From Streptomyces griseoruber (GTDB lineage Bacteria > Actinomycetota > Actinomycetes > Streptomycetales > Streptomycetaceae): 64,000 bases of DNA. A program made the position numbers and the translations under genes. A model generated the notes under the pieces. That model was given only the letters and a program-made list of their open reading frames with translations. It made no database searches and had not been told where the DNA came from. Where the stretch lies: positions 753,882-817,881 of the forward strand of contig NZ_KQ948764.1 of assembly GCF_001514205.1 (NCBI RefSeq). The letters are read 5' to 3'. The number at the start of each line of letters is the position of its first letter. The stretch's first letter is position 1. Of this stretch, positions 17,271 to 26,362 are shown one piece after another.

Positions 17271-18290
17271 TCAGAGCTTGACGATCATCTTTCCGGTGTT
17301 GTCGCCGCGCAGGACCCCGAGGAACGCCTCCAGGTTGTTCTCGATGCCCTCGACGACGGTCTCGCGGTACTTCAGCTCGCCGGAGCGGATCCAGCCGCCG
17401 ACCTCGCGGACGAACTCCGGCTGGAGGTCGTAGTGGTCGCCGACCAGGAAGCCCTCGATGCGGCCGCGGGTCTGGATGAGGCGGGCGAGGTTCTTCGGGC
17501 CGGGGGCGGCCTCGGTGTTGTTGTAGACGGAGATCATGCCGCAGATCACGATCCGGCCGCGCTCGTTGAGGGAGCCGATGGCGGCCTCGAGGTGGTCGCC
17601 GCCGACGTTGTCGAAGTAGACGTCGACGCCGTCGGGGGCGGCGGCGCGCAGCTGCTCGGCCACGGGGCCGTTCTTGTAGTTGAAGGCGGCATCGAAGCCG
17701 TACTCCTCGACGAGGAGCTTGACCTTGTCGTCCGAGCCCGCCGAGCCGATGACCCGCGAGGCGCCCTTGAGCCTGGCGATCTGGCCGACCTGGCTGCCGA
17801 CGGCACCCGCGGCGCCCGACACGAAGACGGCGTCGCCCTCCTTGAAGGCGCCGGTGCGCAGCAGTCCGGCGTAGGCGGTGAGGCCGGTCATGCCGAGGAC
17901 GCCGAGGTAGGTGGAGAGCGGTGCGGCCTCGGGGTCGACCTTGACGGCCTGGGCCGCGTCGAAGGTGGCGTACTCGCGCCAGCCGCCGAAGTGCAGGACG
18001 TGGTCACCGACGGCGATCCCCTCGGCGGCGGAGGCGACGACCTCGCCGACGGCCCCGCCCTGGAGGGCCTTGCCCAGCTCGAAGGGGGCGACGTACGACT
18101 TCGCGGCGCTCATCCGGCCGCGCATGTACGGGTCGACGGAGACGTACGCGTTGCGCACGAGCACCTGACCGGGGCCGGGCTGCCGGATCTCCGCCTCGGC
18201 CAGTTCGAAGTCCTCGGGCTTCGGCCAGCCGACGGGACGGCTGAGCAGACGCCATTCGCGGCCGGTGGCGGGGAGGGCGGAGTCAGTCAT
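17271..18290 (-). CDS. NADP-dependent oxidoreductase of the MDR/CurA (leukotriene dehydrogenase) type
   Basis: A 339-residue zinc-free medium-chain reductase. Family marks are VDPYMRGRM near residue 55, the nucleotide-binding GAAGAVGSQVGQIARLKG, GVDVYFDNVGG, and the C-terminal GKMIVKL. Relatives reduce the C=C bond of alpha,beta-unsaturated ketones with NADPH. The ATG at 18290 follows a run of Gs acting as ribosome site; the extension to 18338 would run into the promoter. It is divergent from a MarR gene, so it is probably induced by an electrophile or phenolic sensed by that regulator. Confidence 0.92.
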   Translation of the reverse strand: MTDSALPATGREWRLLSRPVGWPKPEDFELAEAEIRQPGPGQVLVRNAYVSVDPYMRGRMSAAKSYVAPFELGKALQGGAVGEVVASAAEGIAVGDHVLHFGGWREYATFDAAQAVKVDPEAAPLSTYLGVLGMTGLTAYAGLLRTGAFKEGDAVFVSGAAGAVGSQVGQIARLKGASRVIGSAGSDDKVKLLVEEYGFDAAFNYKNGPVAEQLRAAAPDGVDVYFDNVGGDHLEAAIGSLNERGRIVICGMISVYNNTEAAPGPKNLARLIQTRGRIEGFLVGDHYDLQPEFVREVGGWIRSGELKYRETVVEGIENNLEAFLGVLRGDNTGKMIVKL

Positions 18291-18317
18291 GGGGGGAGCG
18301 CCTTTCACATCAAATGC

Positions 18318-18360
18318 TTCACTATCTGAAACAACCATGCGCCTGAATATTTCATGTTGT
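18318..18360. promoter_or_regulatory. AT-rich divergent promoter with inverted repeats, candidate MarR site
   Basis: The 95-base gap between the oxidoreductase and MarR starts is unusually AT-rich. It holds TTCA-5-TGAA (18318-18330) and ACAAC (18331-18335) facing GTTGT (18356-18360), with ACAACCATG and CATGTTGT nearly complementary. MarR proteins usually bind such sites in their own divergent promoters. Confidence 0.45.
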
Positions 18361-18385
18361 CAAGTAAAGAGGTATCCTCGCGCCC

Positions 18386-18838
18386 ATGGCCACCTCACCC
18401 AGGACCCCTCTGCCCGACGCCCTCACCCTGGAGGTCGTCGAGCTCTTCGGCGAGGTCGTGGCCCGCTTCTACGAGGACTACGAGGAGGCGGCCTCCGACC
18501 ACACCCTCACCGGCGCCCAGGCCCGGCTGCTCAGCCTGCTCTCCCTCGAACCGCTCCCCATGCGCAAGCTGGCCCAGAAGCTGAAGTGCGAGCCGTCCAA
18601 CGTCACCGGCATCGTCGACCGCCTGGAGTCCCGCGGCCTGGTCGAACGCCGGCCGGACCCGGCCGACCGCCGGGTGAAGCTGGCCGCGGCGACGGAGGAG
18701 GGGCGCAGCGTCGCCAAGGGCCTGCGCGAGTCCCTGCGCTTCGCGCGCGAGCCCCTGGCCGGGCTCGCCGAGGAGGAGCGGGTGGCGCTGCGGGCGCTGC
18801 TCCGGCGGATGCTGGCGGCCGAGGCGAACGGCGGCTGA
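18386..18838 (+). CDS. MarR family transcriptional regulator
   Basis: A 150-residue winged-helix regulator. Residues about 55-95 form the MarR DNA-binding region, with AQKLKCEPSNVTGIVDRLESRGLVERRPDPADRR containing the recognition helix and the wing. Two cysteines at most are present, so a redox-switch mechanism is not obvious. It is divergent from the CurA-type oxidoreductase and probably represses it. Confidence 0.92.
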   Translation: MATSPRTPLPDALTLEVVELFGEVVARFYEDYEEAASDHTLTGAQARLLSLLSLEPLPMRKLAQKLKCEPSNVTGIVDRLESRGLVERRPDPADRRVKLAAATEEGRSVAKGLRESLRFAREPLAGLAEEERVALRALLRRMLAAEANGG

Positions 18839-18966
18839 CATCGCGGTGAATCACTGACAACCCGGGGTCCCGACCCGTTACGGCCCGGGGATCACTCCCC
18901 TTACGATGCGCTGCGCCGCGCGTCGCATCCGCGGCGGCGCGGTTTCGTGTCCAAGGGGGGATCTCT

Positions 18967-19854
18967 GTGTTCGTGCTGTCCATACTGCTGCTCGTGGCGG
19001 CGGTCGTGTTGTTCCTGGTCGGCCGGGGTCGCGACGGGTCGGGGTGGAAGATCGGGGCGGCGCTCAGCGCCCTGGGAGGCCTGTTGTTCGGCGTGTTCTC
19101 GTGCGTGCACGTGGTGAGCGCCTACGAGGTCGGTGTGCCGGTGACCTTCGGCAAGGTCGGCTCACCGATGAAGTCCGGCATCCAGTTCAAGTCGCCGTTC
19201 ACCGACGTCACGTCCTTCTCCACCCGTCCGGTCGACCTCAACCTCTACGACAAGGACGTGGTCGAGGTCCGCTCCTCGGAGGGCGGGGTGCTGGACGCGG
19301 ACGTCACCATCAAGTGGGCCGTGATGCCGTCGAAGGCGGTCGAGCTGTACCGGCTGGCGGGCAGCGCGGAGGCCGTCCAGGCGCGGCTGGTGCTGCCGGA
19401 CAGCCGCGAGATCATCCGCAACGTCTTCGCGAAGCACACCAGCGAGGAGGGCTACGCCTCGGCCCGTGAGCAGATCGGCTCGGAGATCGCCGCCTCGATC
19501 AAGGAGCGGCTGGCGCCGCGCGGGATCGACGTCACCGCCGTCAATCTGCGCAATGTGAAGCCGTCGAAGGAGCTCCAGGAGCAGATCGACAAGAAGATCC
19601 AGCAGGAGCAGGCCACCGAGCGGTCCCTGGAGGCGGCGCGCACGGCCAAGGCGGAGGCGGAGCGCAAGCGCATCGAGGCGCAGGGCATCGCCGACGCCAA
19701 CAGGATCATCGAGCGCTCGCTGAGCGACAAGGTCCTCTACAACCAGTGCCTGGAGGCCTACAAGGAGGCCGCCAAGGCCAACCCGGTGTACGCGGTCCCG
19801 TGCGGCACGGACTCGAACGGCACCCCGGTGATCGTGGACAACGGCAAGAACTAG
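18967..19854 (+). CDS. SPFH/prohibitin-domain membrane protein
   Basis: A 295-residue protein with two N-terminal hydrophobic segments (residues 1-18 and about 31-45), then a band-7/SPFH domain from about 50 to 210 (SAYEVGVPVTFGKVG to AVNLRNVKP), and a charged coiled-coil stretch (about 195-240, rich in Glu, Lys, Gln and Ala). Such proteins form large membrane-anchored oligomers that organise lipid domains or proteases. The GTG at 18967 has an AAGGGGGG site. No NfeD partner gene is adjacent. It converges on a small membrane-protein gene. Confidence 0.88.
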   Translation: MFVLSILLLVAAVVLFLVGRGRDGSGWKIGAALSALGGLLFGVFSCVHVVSAYEVGVPVTFGKVGSPMKSGIQFKSPFTDVTSFSTRPVDLNLYDKDVVEVRSSEGGVLDADVTIKWAVMPSKAVELYRLAGSAEAVQARLVLPDSREIIRNVFAKHTSEEGYASAREQIGSEIAASIKERLAPRGIDVTAVNLRNVKPSKELQEQIDKKIQQEQATERSLEAARTAKAEAERKRIEAQGIADANRIIERSLSDKVLYNQCLEAYKEAAKANPVYAVPCGTDSNGTPVIVDNGKN

Positions 19855-19890
19855 TGCCGCGGCACTAGGACCCCGGCCGCCCCGGTCGCC

Positions 19891-20073
19891 CTAGTCACCC
19901 ATGTTCTGGCCCGTGCTGTTGCTCCTGATGTCGGTCTTGCGGGCCAGTCGGCCGGCCGCGAGGGTCGCCTTGGCCACGGGTCGGGTCCAGCGGGGGCCGC
20001 CGCGCGCCGCCCACCAGACGCAGGCGCATCCTCCGACGGTGAGGACGAGGAGGACGGACAGGGCGAGCAGCAT
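19891..20073 (-). CDS. Small single-span membrane protein, unknown function
   Basis: A 60-residue protein: hydrophobic N-terminal segment LLALSVLLVLTVGGCACVWW followed by a basic tail ending NSTGQNMGD. The ATG at 20073 has a GAAGGAG site eight bases upstream, and codon bias fits a real gene; the longer frame to 20160 overlaps the terminator of the ytf operon. The GCAC stretch is not a convincing lipobox. I do not recognise the family. Confidence 0.6.
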   Translation of the reverse strand: MLLALSVLLVLTVGGCACVWWAARGGPRWTRPVAKATLAAGRLARKTDIRSNSTGQNMGD

Positions 20074-20145
20074 CACGGGGCGCTCCTTCTCGGACGGGCA
20101 CTGCCGTTCTACACGCGGGGGTCCGGGCCGCGGTTCCCGGAACGT

Positions 20146-20181
20146 GAAGGTCCGGCGCACGGGTGTGTGCGCCGGACCTTC
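20146..20181. terminator. Terminator of the ytfQRT-yjfF operon
   Basis: GAAGGTCCGGCGCAC (20146-20160) is perfectly complementary to 20167-20181, with a 6-base loop, 22 bases downstream of the yjfF stop on the minus strand. Confidence 0.85.
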
Positions 20182-20202
20182 GGTGTTTCCCGGTCCCGCG
20201 GG

Positions 20203-21228
20203 TCAGGCCTTCTTGCGGGTCGTCATGAAGCGCTGGATCAGGATGAACGCGCAGAGCAGCACACCCGTGGCGATCTTGGTCCACCAGGAGCTGAGGGTGC
20301 CCTCGAACTGGATGAGGCTCTTGATCAGGCCGAGGACGAGGACGCCGAACAGCGTGCCCAGGACATAACCGGAGCCGCCGGTCAGCAGGGTGCCGCCGAT
20401 GACGACCGCGGCGATCGCGTCGAGTTCCATGCCGGTGGCGTGCAGCGGGTCGCCGGACTGGATGTAGAGGGTGAACAGGAGGCCGGCGAGCGCCGAGCAG
20501 AAGCCGCTGACGGTGTACACGGCGATCTTCGTGCCGCCCTGCGGCAGGCCCATCAGCAGGGCCGACTGCTCGTTGCCGCCGATGGCGTACACCCGGCGTC
20601 CGAAGCGGGTGTAGTGCAGGACGTAGAAGGCGAGGGCGAGGACGACCAGCGAGACGACCGCGCCGATCGACAGGAAGCCCATGCCGAGCGACACCTGCGC
20701 CTGGGCCATGCTGCTGACCCCGGAGTCGCTGATGGAGATCGACTCCTTGCTGATGACCAGGCACAGGCCGCGGAAGAGGAAGAGGCCGGCGAGCGTCACG
20801 ATGAAGGGCTGGATCTCGAAGTTGTGGATCACATAGCCCATCAGGAAGCCGCCGAACGCGCCCACGGCCAGGGCCAGGGGGATCACGAGGGCGAGCGGCA
20901 GCCCCTGGCGTTCCACCAGCCAGGCCGTGAACATCGTGGTGAAGCCGATCATCGAGCCGACGGACAGGTCGATGCCGCCGGACAGGATGACGAAGGTGAC
21001 GCCGACGGCGGCGACCAGGAGATAGCCGTTGTCGATGAACAGGTTCAGGAAGACCTGCGGTTCGGCGAACCCGTAGAACTGGTAGCGGCTCAGGCCCACG
21101 CCGTACATGACGAGGAAGAGCAGGGCCGTGGCCGCGACGGGCAGGCGCCGGTCGGCGAGCAGCCGCGCGGCCCTGGACGGCGTACGGCTGTCCGGGGCGG
21201 CCTGGGGGCTCTGGGTGGTCGTGGTCAT
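20203..21228 (-). CDS. yjfF: CUT2 sugar ABC transporter permease, YjfF type
   Basis: A 341-residue polytopic permease of the ribose/galactofuranose class (BPD_transp_2). The conserved loop GGIDLSVGSMIGF, the EAA-like GRRVYAIGGNEQSALLMGL and the AAVVIGGTLLTGGSGYVLGTLFG region are typical. It overlaps the upstream permease gene by one base (TGATG) and ends the ytfQRT-yjfF operon. Two different permeases per operon is the arrangement of the E. coli galactofuranose importer, which also takes arabinofuranose-like furanoses; furanose specificity here is inferred from that. Confidence 0.88.
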   Translation of the reverse strand: MTTTTQSPQAAPDSRTPSRAARLLADRRLPVAATALLFLVMYGVGLSRYQFYGFAEPQVFLNLFIDNGYLLVAAVGVTFVILSGGIDLSVGSMIGFTTMFTAWLVERQGLPLALVIPLALAVGAFGGFLMGYVIHNFEIQPFIVTLAGLFLFRGLCLVISKESISISDSGVSSMAQAQVSLGMGFLSIGAVVSLVVLALAFYVLHYTRFGRRVYAIGGNEQSALLMGLPQGGTKIAVYTVSGFCSALAGLLFTLYIQSGDPLHATGMELDAIAAVVIGGTLLTGGSGYVLGTLFGVLVLGLIKSLIQFEGTLSSWWTKIATGVLLCAFILIQRFMTTRKKA

Positions 21229-22337
21229 CACGACACCTCCATCTTGGGAGCGGCGTCGGCGGGCGGGGCGGGGTCCGCCGGGGCGGCGGCCGGCCGGGCG
21301 CTTCCCCTGGCACCGAACCTCGCGCCGAACTTCGCGCCGAAGACCTTGGCGCGGAACTTCGGGGACTGGAGCAGACAGACGACGATGACGACGGCGGCCT
21401 TGAACACCAGGTTGGTCTGGGTGGGGACGCCGATGGTGTAGATCGTGGTGGTCAGGGTCTGGATGACGAGGGCGCCGACCACCGTGCCACCGATGGAGAA
21501 CCGGCCGCCCAGCAGCGAGGTGCCGCCGATCACCACGGCGAGGATCGCGTCGAGCTCGATCCACAGGCCGGCGTTGTTGCCGTCGGCCGCGGAGGTGTTG
21601 GAGCTGATCATCAGGCCCGCGATACCGGCGCACAGGGCGCAGAACACGTACACCATGATCTTGATGCGGCTGGACCTGATGCCGACCAGCCGGCTGGCCT
21701 CGGCGTTGCCGCCGACCGACTCGACGAGCAGGCCGAGGGCGGTGCGGCGGGTCAGCGCCACGGTGACGGCCACGACCACGGCGACGACGAAGATGGAGAA
21801 GGGCAGCGTCAGCCAGTAGCCGCCGCCGATCAGCTTGTACGGCTCGCTGTTGATGGTGATGATCTGGCCGTCGGTGATGAACTGGGCGACACCGCGTCCG
21901 GCGACCATGATGATCAGCGTGGCGATGATCGGCTGGATGCCCATCCGGGCGACCAGGAAGCCGTTCCACAGACCGCAGACGACTGCGGCCAGCAGACCGA
22001 GGCCCATCGCGAGCAGCACCCCGGACAGGGCGCCCTGGTCGGCCTGGTCGCTGATGTAGGAGCAGGTCAGCGCCCCGGTGATGGCGACCACGGCGCCCAC
22101 GGAGAGGTCGATGCCGCCGGTGGCGATGACCAGGGTCATGCCGACCGCGACCAGGATGAGGGGCGAGCCGAACAGCACGATCGAGACGAGGCTGCCGTAG
22201 AGGTGGCCGTCCGTCATCTTGACCGAGAAGAAGTCGGGGGTGAACGGGACGTTGACGAGCAGCAGGAGGATCAGGACCGCGACCGGCCAGAACAGCTGGT
22301 GGTGCGTCAGTGCTCGCCAGCGGGAGGTGGTGGTCAC
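21228..22337 (-). CDS. ytfT: CUT2 sugar ABC transporter permease, YtfT type
   Basis: A 369-residue permease with about ten hydrophobic segments and the CUT2 marks GGIDLSVGAVVAITG, SVGGNAEASRLVGI and AVVIGGTSLLGGRFSIGG. The start is the GTG at 22337, whose last bases overlap the stop of the ATPase gene (GTGA). The C-terminal 40 residues are an Ala/Pro-rich cytoplasmic tail with a short Lys-Phe-Gly-Ala repeat (AKVFGAKFGARFGARG). It probably pairs with YjfF as a heterodimer. Confidence 0.88.
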   Translation of the reverse strand: MTTTSRWRALTHHQLFWPVAVLILLLLVNVPFTPDFFSVKMTDGHLYGSLVSIVLFGSPLILVAVGMTLVIATGGIDLSVGAVVAITGALTCSYISDQADQGALSGVLLAMGLGLLAAVVCGLWNGFLVARMGIQPIIATLIIMVAGRGVAQFITDGQIITINSEPYKLIGGGYWLTLPFSIFVVAVVVAVTVALTRRTALGLLVESVGGNAEASRLVGIRSSRIKIMVYVFCALCAGIAGLMISSNTSAADGNNAGLWIELDAILAVVIGGTSLLGGRFSIGGTVVGALVIQTLTTTIYTIGVPTQTNLVFKAAVVIVVCLLQSPKFRAKVFGAKFGARFGARGSARPAAAPADPAPPADAAPKMEVS

Positions 22338-23890
22338 TGGTGTTCTCCGCTCGCGATGGTCTCGAGGATCTTGCTGGTGGTGATCTCGGGCCCGTTGGTG
22401 ATCCGCGCCACCAGCCGGCGGTCGCGCAGCACTCCGATGGTGTGGCTGAGCCGGAGCACCTCCTCCAGCTCGGCGGCGATGTACAGGACGGACATGCCGT
22501 CCTCGGAGAGCGAGACGACGAGTTTCTGGATCTCGGCCTTGGCGCCGATGTCGATGCCGCGGGTGGGCTCGTCGAGGATCAGCAGCTTGGGCTGGGTGAT
22601 CAGCCAGCGGGCCAGCAGCACCTTCTGCTGGTTGCCGCCGCTGAGCTGGCCGACCCTCGCCTCGGGGTTGGCGGGGCGGATGTCGAGGGCCTTGATGTAC
22701 TTGGCGACCAGTTCGTCGCGCTGGGCGGCCGGGACGGGCCGGGTCCAGCCGCGGGCGGCCTGGAGGGCCAGGATGATGTTCTCCCGGACCGTCAGGTCGG
22801 GCACCAGGCCCTCGGTCTTGCGGTTCTCGGAGCAGAACGCGACCCCGGCGCCGATCGCGCCGTTCGGGGCACTGAGCGAGACCTGCTTGCCGTCGACGGT
22901 GACCGTGCCGCTGTCGGGGTGGTCGGCGCCGAAGAGCAGCCGGGCGAGTTCGGTGCGGCCCGAGCCGAGCAGTCCCGCGAGGCCGATCACCTCGCCCTTG
23001 TCGATCTCCAGGTCGAAGGGGGCGATGCTGCCGGTCCGGCCGAGTCCGTCCGCCTTCAGCAGGGTCTCGCCCGCGGTGGAGTGCAGCTGGTGCTCGTGGA
23101 GCTCCTCCAGCTGGCCCATGGCCTTGCCGAGCATCAGCTGGACGAGCCCGACCTGGTCGAGATCGCTCACCAGGTGCTCGCTTACGAGGGTGCCGTTGCG
23201 CAGGACCGTCATACGGTCGCAGACCTCGTAGATCTGGTCGAGGAAGTGCGAGACGAACAGGATCGCCACACCCTCGTCCTTCAGCCGCCGCATCAGCGCG
23301 AAGAGCTGGAGGACCTCGTCGCGGTCGAGGCTGGAGGTCGGCTCGTCGAGGATCAGCACCTTGGTGCCGGGTCCGCCGCCGGCGCCCTCCCCGTCGCCGT
23401 CGCCGTCCCCGATCCCCAACGACCGTACGATCGCGACCAGTTGCTGCACCGCCAGCGGGTACGAGGACAGCGGGGCGGTGACGTCGATGTCGAGGCCGAG
23501 CCGGTCCACCAGCCGGGCCGCCTCCTGGCGCAGCCGCTTCCACTGGATGCGGCCCATGCGGGTCGGTTCACGGCCGATGAAGATGTTCTCCGCCACCGAG
23601 AGGTTGGGGCAGAGGTTGACCTCCTGGTAAACGGTGCTGATGCCGGCCTGCTGGGCCTGCAACGGGCTGGCGAACCGCACGGACTCGCCGTCCAGCGTGA
23701 TCGTGCCGCCGTCCAGGGAGTAGACCCCCGTCAGCACCTTGATCAGGGTGGACTTGCCCGCGCCGTTCTCACCCATCAGGGCGTGGATCTCGCCGGGGAA
23801 GAGCCGGAAGTCGACGTCCGACAGAGCCCGTACCCCCGGGAACTCTTTGACTATGCCCGCCATTTCCAGGACGGGCCGCGGCTCTGCCAT
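22334..23890 (-). CDS. ytfR: CUT2 sugar ABC transporter ATP-binding protein, YtfR type
   Basis: A 518-residue tandem ATPase. Domain 1 has GENGAGKST and LILDEPTSSLD; its signature loop is degenerate (SYPLAVQQLVAIV). Domain 2 has a modified Walker A (GLLGSGRTEL), a full LSGGNQQKV signature and [11 protein letters not shown]. This one-strong, one-weak arrangement is usual for CUT2 ATPases. Unusual is an extra hydrophilic loop of about 15 residues just before the first Walker B, IGDGDGDGEGAGGGPGT, encoded by a short-period repeat. It overlaps ytfT and lies 97 bases after ytfQ behind a large hairpin. Confidence 0.9.
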   Translation of the reverse strand: MAEPRPVLEMAGIVKEFPGVRALSDVDFRLFPGEIHALMGENGAGKSTLIKVLTGVYSLDGGTITLDGESVRFASPLQAQQAGISTVYQEVNLCPNLSVAENIFIGREPTRMGRIQWKRLRQEAARLVDRLGLDIDVTAPLSSYPLAVQQLVAIVRSLGIGDGDGDGEGAGGGPGTKVLILDEPTSSLDRDEVLQLFALMRRLKDEGVAILFVSHFLDQIYEVCDRMTVLRNGTLVSEHLVSDLDQVGLVQLMLGKAMGQLEELHEHQLHSTAGETLLKADGLGRTGSIAPFDLEIDKGEVIGLAGLLGSGRTELARLLFGADHPDSGTVTVDGKQVSLSAPNGAIGAGVAFCSENRKTEGLVPDLTVRENIILALQAARGWTRPVPAAQRDELVAKYIKALDIRPANPEARVGQLSGGNQQKVLLARWLITQPKLLILDEPTRGIDIGAKAEIQKLVVSLSEDGMSVLYIAAELEEVLRLSHTIGVLRDRRLVARITNGPEITTSKILETIASGEHQ

Positions 23891-23922
23891 GGCAGCGCTC
23901 CTCGTGAGATTGGTTCAGGCCC

Positions 23923-23971
23923 GCAGGGAGCCCCGGGACCGATGGCGCTCGGTCGGCCGCGGGCTCCCTGC
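23923..23971 (-). terminator. Intercistronic hairpin between ytfQ and ytfR
   Basis: GCAGGGAGCCC (23923-23933) pairs with GGGCTCCCTGC (23961-23971), and the loop contains a second stem ACCGA/TCGGT. Such structures after a binding-protein gene usually allow only part of the transcription to proceed and protect the upstream message, giving excess binding protein. Confidence 0.65.
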
Positions 23972-23987
23972 CGGTGGGTGCCGTGGG

Positions 23988-24992
23988 TCAGTACTTGCGG
24001 TTCGGGAGCTCGGCCTTGGCCTGGTCCTGGAGGTAGTCGCCTTCCTTGGTCTTGATCCAGCGCTCGACCGTCTCGCCCTCGTGGACCTTCTTCACGACGT
24101 CCATCAGCTGGGGGCCGAGCAGCGGGTTGCACTCGACGATGCCGTTGATCTTGCCCTCGGACATGGCCACGAAGCCGTCCTTCACGCCGTCGATCGAGAC
24201 GATCAGGATGTCCTTGCCGGGCTTCTTGCCGGCCGCCTCGATGGACTGGATGGCACCGATGGCCATGTCGTCGTTGTGCGCGAAGAGGACGTTGATGTCC
24301 GGGTTGGACTGGAGGAAGGCCGCCATGACCTGCTTGCCGCCGGCGCGGGTGAAGTCACCGGTCTGGCTGACGACGATCTTCCAGTCGTCGGCGTGGTCGG
24401 CGTCCATGACCTCCTTGAAGCCCTTGGCGCGCTCGATGGCCGGGGCGGCACCGGTGGTGCCCTCCAGCTGGGCGATCTTCACCGTGCCCTTGAGGCCGGC
24501 CTTCTCGACGACCGTCGCCAGCATCTTGGCGGCGCGGCGGCCCTCGTCGGTGAAGTCGGAGCCGACCAGGGTGACGTAGAGGGAGTCGTCGGAGGTCTCC
24601 ACCGAGCGGTCGGTGAGGACCACCGGGATCTTCGCGGCCTTGGCCTCCTTGAGCACGGCGTCCCAGCCGGTGACGACCACCGGGGAGAAGGCGATGACGT
24701 CCACCTTCTGCGCGATGTAGCTGCGGATCGCGGAGATCTGGTTCTCCTGCTTCTGCTGGGCGTCGGAGAACTTGAGGGTGTAGCCGGCCTCCTTGGCCGC
24801 GTCCTTCACCGAGGTGGTGTTGGCGCTGCGCCAGCCGCTCTCCGCGCCGACCTGGGAGAAGCCGAGCGTGATGGTCTTGCTGCCCCCGGAGGACGAGCCG
24901 GAAGAGCTGTCGTCCTTCTTCGCACAGGCCGCCAGGCCGCCCGCCGCCGCCACGCCGACCGCCGCGGTGAGGAAGTTCCTTCTGCTGAGCAT
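23988..24992 (-). CDS. ytfQ: CUT2 sugar-binding lipoprotein, YtfQ type
   Basis: A 334-residue periplasmic-binding-protein-like lipoprotein. The leader MLSRRNFLTAAVGVAAAGG has a Tat motif and ends in the lipobox LAAC, so it is probably exported folded and lipid-anchored. The mature part follows the Peripla_BP_4 fold (TITLGFSQVGAESGWR, VDVIAFSPVV, VLTDRSVET, NVLFAHNDDMAIGAIQ). The pattern resembles galactofuranose-binding YtfQ. The ATG at 24992 has an AGGAGA site. The upstream region carries the shared IclR-type element. Confidence 0.9.
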   Translation of the reverse strand: MLSRRNFLTAAVGVAAAGGLAACAKKDDSSSGSSSGGSKTITLGFSQVGAESGWRSANTTSVKDAAKEAGYTLKFSDAQQKQENQISAIRSYIAQKVDVIAFSPVVVTGWDAVLKEAKAAKIPVVLTDRSVETSDDSLYVTLVGSDFTDEGRRAAKMLATVVEKAGLKGTVKIAQLEGTTGAAPAIERAKGFKEVMDADHADDWKIVVSQTGDFTRAGGKQVMAAFLQSNPDINVLFAHNDDMAIGAIQSIEAAGKKPGKDILIVSIDGVKDGFVAMSEGKINGIVECNPLLGPQLMDVVKKVHEGETVERWIKTKEGDYLQDQAKAELPNRKY

Positions 24993-25076
24993 GTTCTTCT
25001 CCTTTGAAGAGCCGGCCCGGGGACGGACCTGCTGGTACTCGGGGACCGGCCGCACTGCGTCCAGCCTGTCGATCAT

Positions 25077-25091
25077 CGTTCGGTATTTCGG
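25077..25091 (-). promoter_or_regulatory. Shared IclR-type operator upstream of ytfQ
   Basis: CGTTCGGTATTTCGG on the plus strand. With three flanking bases it matches the site at 50275-50289 over 18 bases with one difference (CATCGTTCGGYATTTCGG). It lies 85 bases upstream of the ytfQ start. Confidence 0.6.
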
Positions 25092-25124
25092 CCACACCGC
25101 TGGGCGGTGAGGCCTACGGATCCG

Positions 25125-26171
25125 TCAGAGGGGCACACCTTCGGGTTGCGCGGCGTGCGGGAACGTACTTGCGCGCACGACAAGTTGGGGCTCGATCGCG
25201 ATCGGGGACGGGGTGGCGGGCGAGCGGCCCTCGATCATCTCCAGGAGCAGCGCGATGCCCTGCTTCCCGACCGCCGAGAAGTCCTGCCGGACGGTGGTCA
25301 GGGGCGGCGCGAAGAACTCCGACTCCGGGATGTCGTCGAAGCCGACCACCGCGACGTCCTGCGGGGTCCGCACACCGGCCTCGCGCAGCGCCCGCAACAC
25401 CCCCAGCGCCATCTGGTCGTTGGCGACGAAGACGGCGGTCAGCCCCCGGCCCACCCAGCCGGCCAGCTCCTGCCCGGCCCGGTAGCCGGACAGCGGACTC
25501 CAGTCGCCGCGCAGCAGCAGGGGCGGTTCGACGTCCGCCGCCTCCAGGGTGGCCCGCCAGCCGGCGGCCCGGTCGGCCGCCTCCAGCCAGTCCTCGGGTC
25601 CGGCGAGGTGCCAGACCCTGCGATGGCCGGCGGCCAGCAGATGGCGGGTGGCCAGGGTGGCCCCGAGACGCTGGTCCACGCTGACACTGGGAATGTCCAC
25701 GCCCTGCCCGCTGCCCACGACCACCACCGGGAAGGGGCTGCGGAGTTCGGCGAGGGCGTCCACCGCCGAGCGCTGCGGGGCGATGGCGACCACCCCCTCG
25801 ACCCCGCCCTCGCTGAGGTGGTCCAGGGCCTCGGACAGGGTCGCCATGGTCAGTTCGCGCAGGCTGACCGTGGAGACGAGATAGCCCTCGGCGCGCGCCG
25901 CCTCCTCCAGCGCGAACAGGGTGCTGGCCGGGCCGTACAGGGTGGTGTCGGAGGCGACGACGCCCAGCGTCCGGGTGCGCCGGGTGGCCAGGGCCCGGGC
26001 CGAGGAGTTACGGCGGTAACCCATCTCCTCGATCACGCGGAGCACCCTGGCCCGGGTCTCCTCCCGCACGTTGGGGTGGTCCCCCAGGACGCGGGAGACG
26101 GTCTGGTGGGACACGCCGGCCTGGCGTGCCACGTCGGCCATGGTGGGCGGCCGCAGCTGCGCTGGTGACAC
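25125..26171 (-). CDS. LacI family transcriptional regulator
   Basis: A 348-residue repressor with an N-terminal LacI helix-turn-helix (MADVARQAGVSHQTVSRVLG, residues 11-30, hinge near RRNSSARALATRRTRTLG) and a periplasmic-binding-protein-like effector domain with AVFVANDQMALGVLRALRE and VAVVGFDDIPES. The GTG at 26171 follows AAGGAGG. It is the same strand as, and upstream of, ytfQ, 132 bases away, so it is a natural candidate regulator of the importer. A strong LacI-type palindrome lies 192 bases upstream of its own start. Confidence 0.92.
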   Translation of the reverse strand: MSPAQLRPPTMADVARQAGVSHQTVSRVLGDHPNVREETRARVLRVIEEMGYRRNSSARALATRRTRTLGVVASDTTLYGPASTLFALEEAARAEGYLVSTVSLRELTMATLSEALDHLSEGGVEGVVAIAPQRSAVDALAELRSPFPVVVVGSGQGVDIPSVSVDQRLGATLATRHLLAAGHRRVWHLAGPEDWLEAADRAAGWRATLEAADVEPPLLLRGDWSPLSGYRAGQELAGWVGRGLTAVFVANDQMALGVLRALREAGVRTPQDVAVVGFDDIPESEFFAPPLTTVRQDFSAVGKQGIALLLEMIEGRSPATPSPIAIEPQLVVRASTFPHAAQPEGVPL

Positions 26172-26362
26172 GGCCGCACCTCCTTGGCGATCGTCTGCGG
26201 ATAAGTCGTGTGTCGTGGGCGGTGGTTTCCGCGCGGCCGGTTTCACTCCGCGCTGTCCGTGCACCCAACAGCACTGCTGGGACTGGCAAGTTGGGGCACT
26301 ACGGGCACGACGCTCATACCTCCCACGCTGGCGCTGGACGCCGACCGGTGAATGCGGACGTC

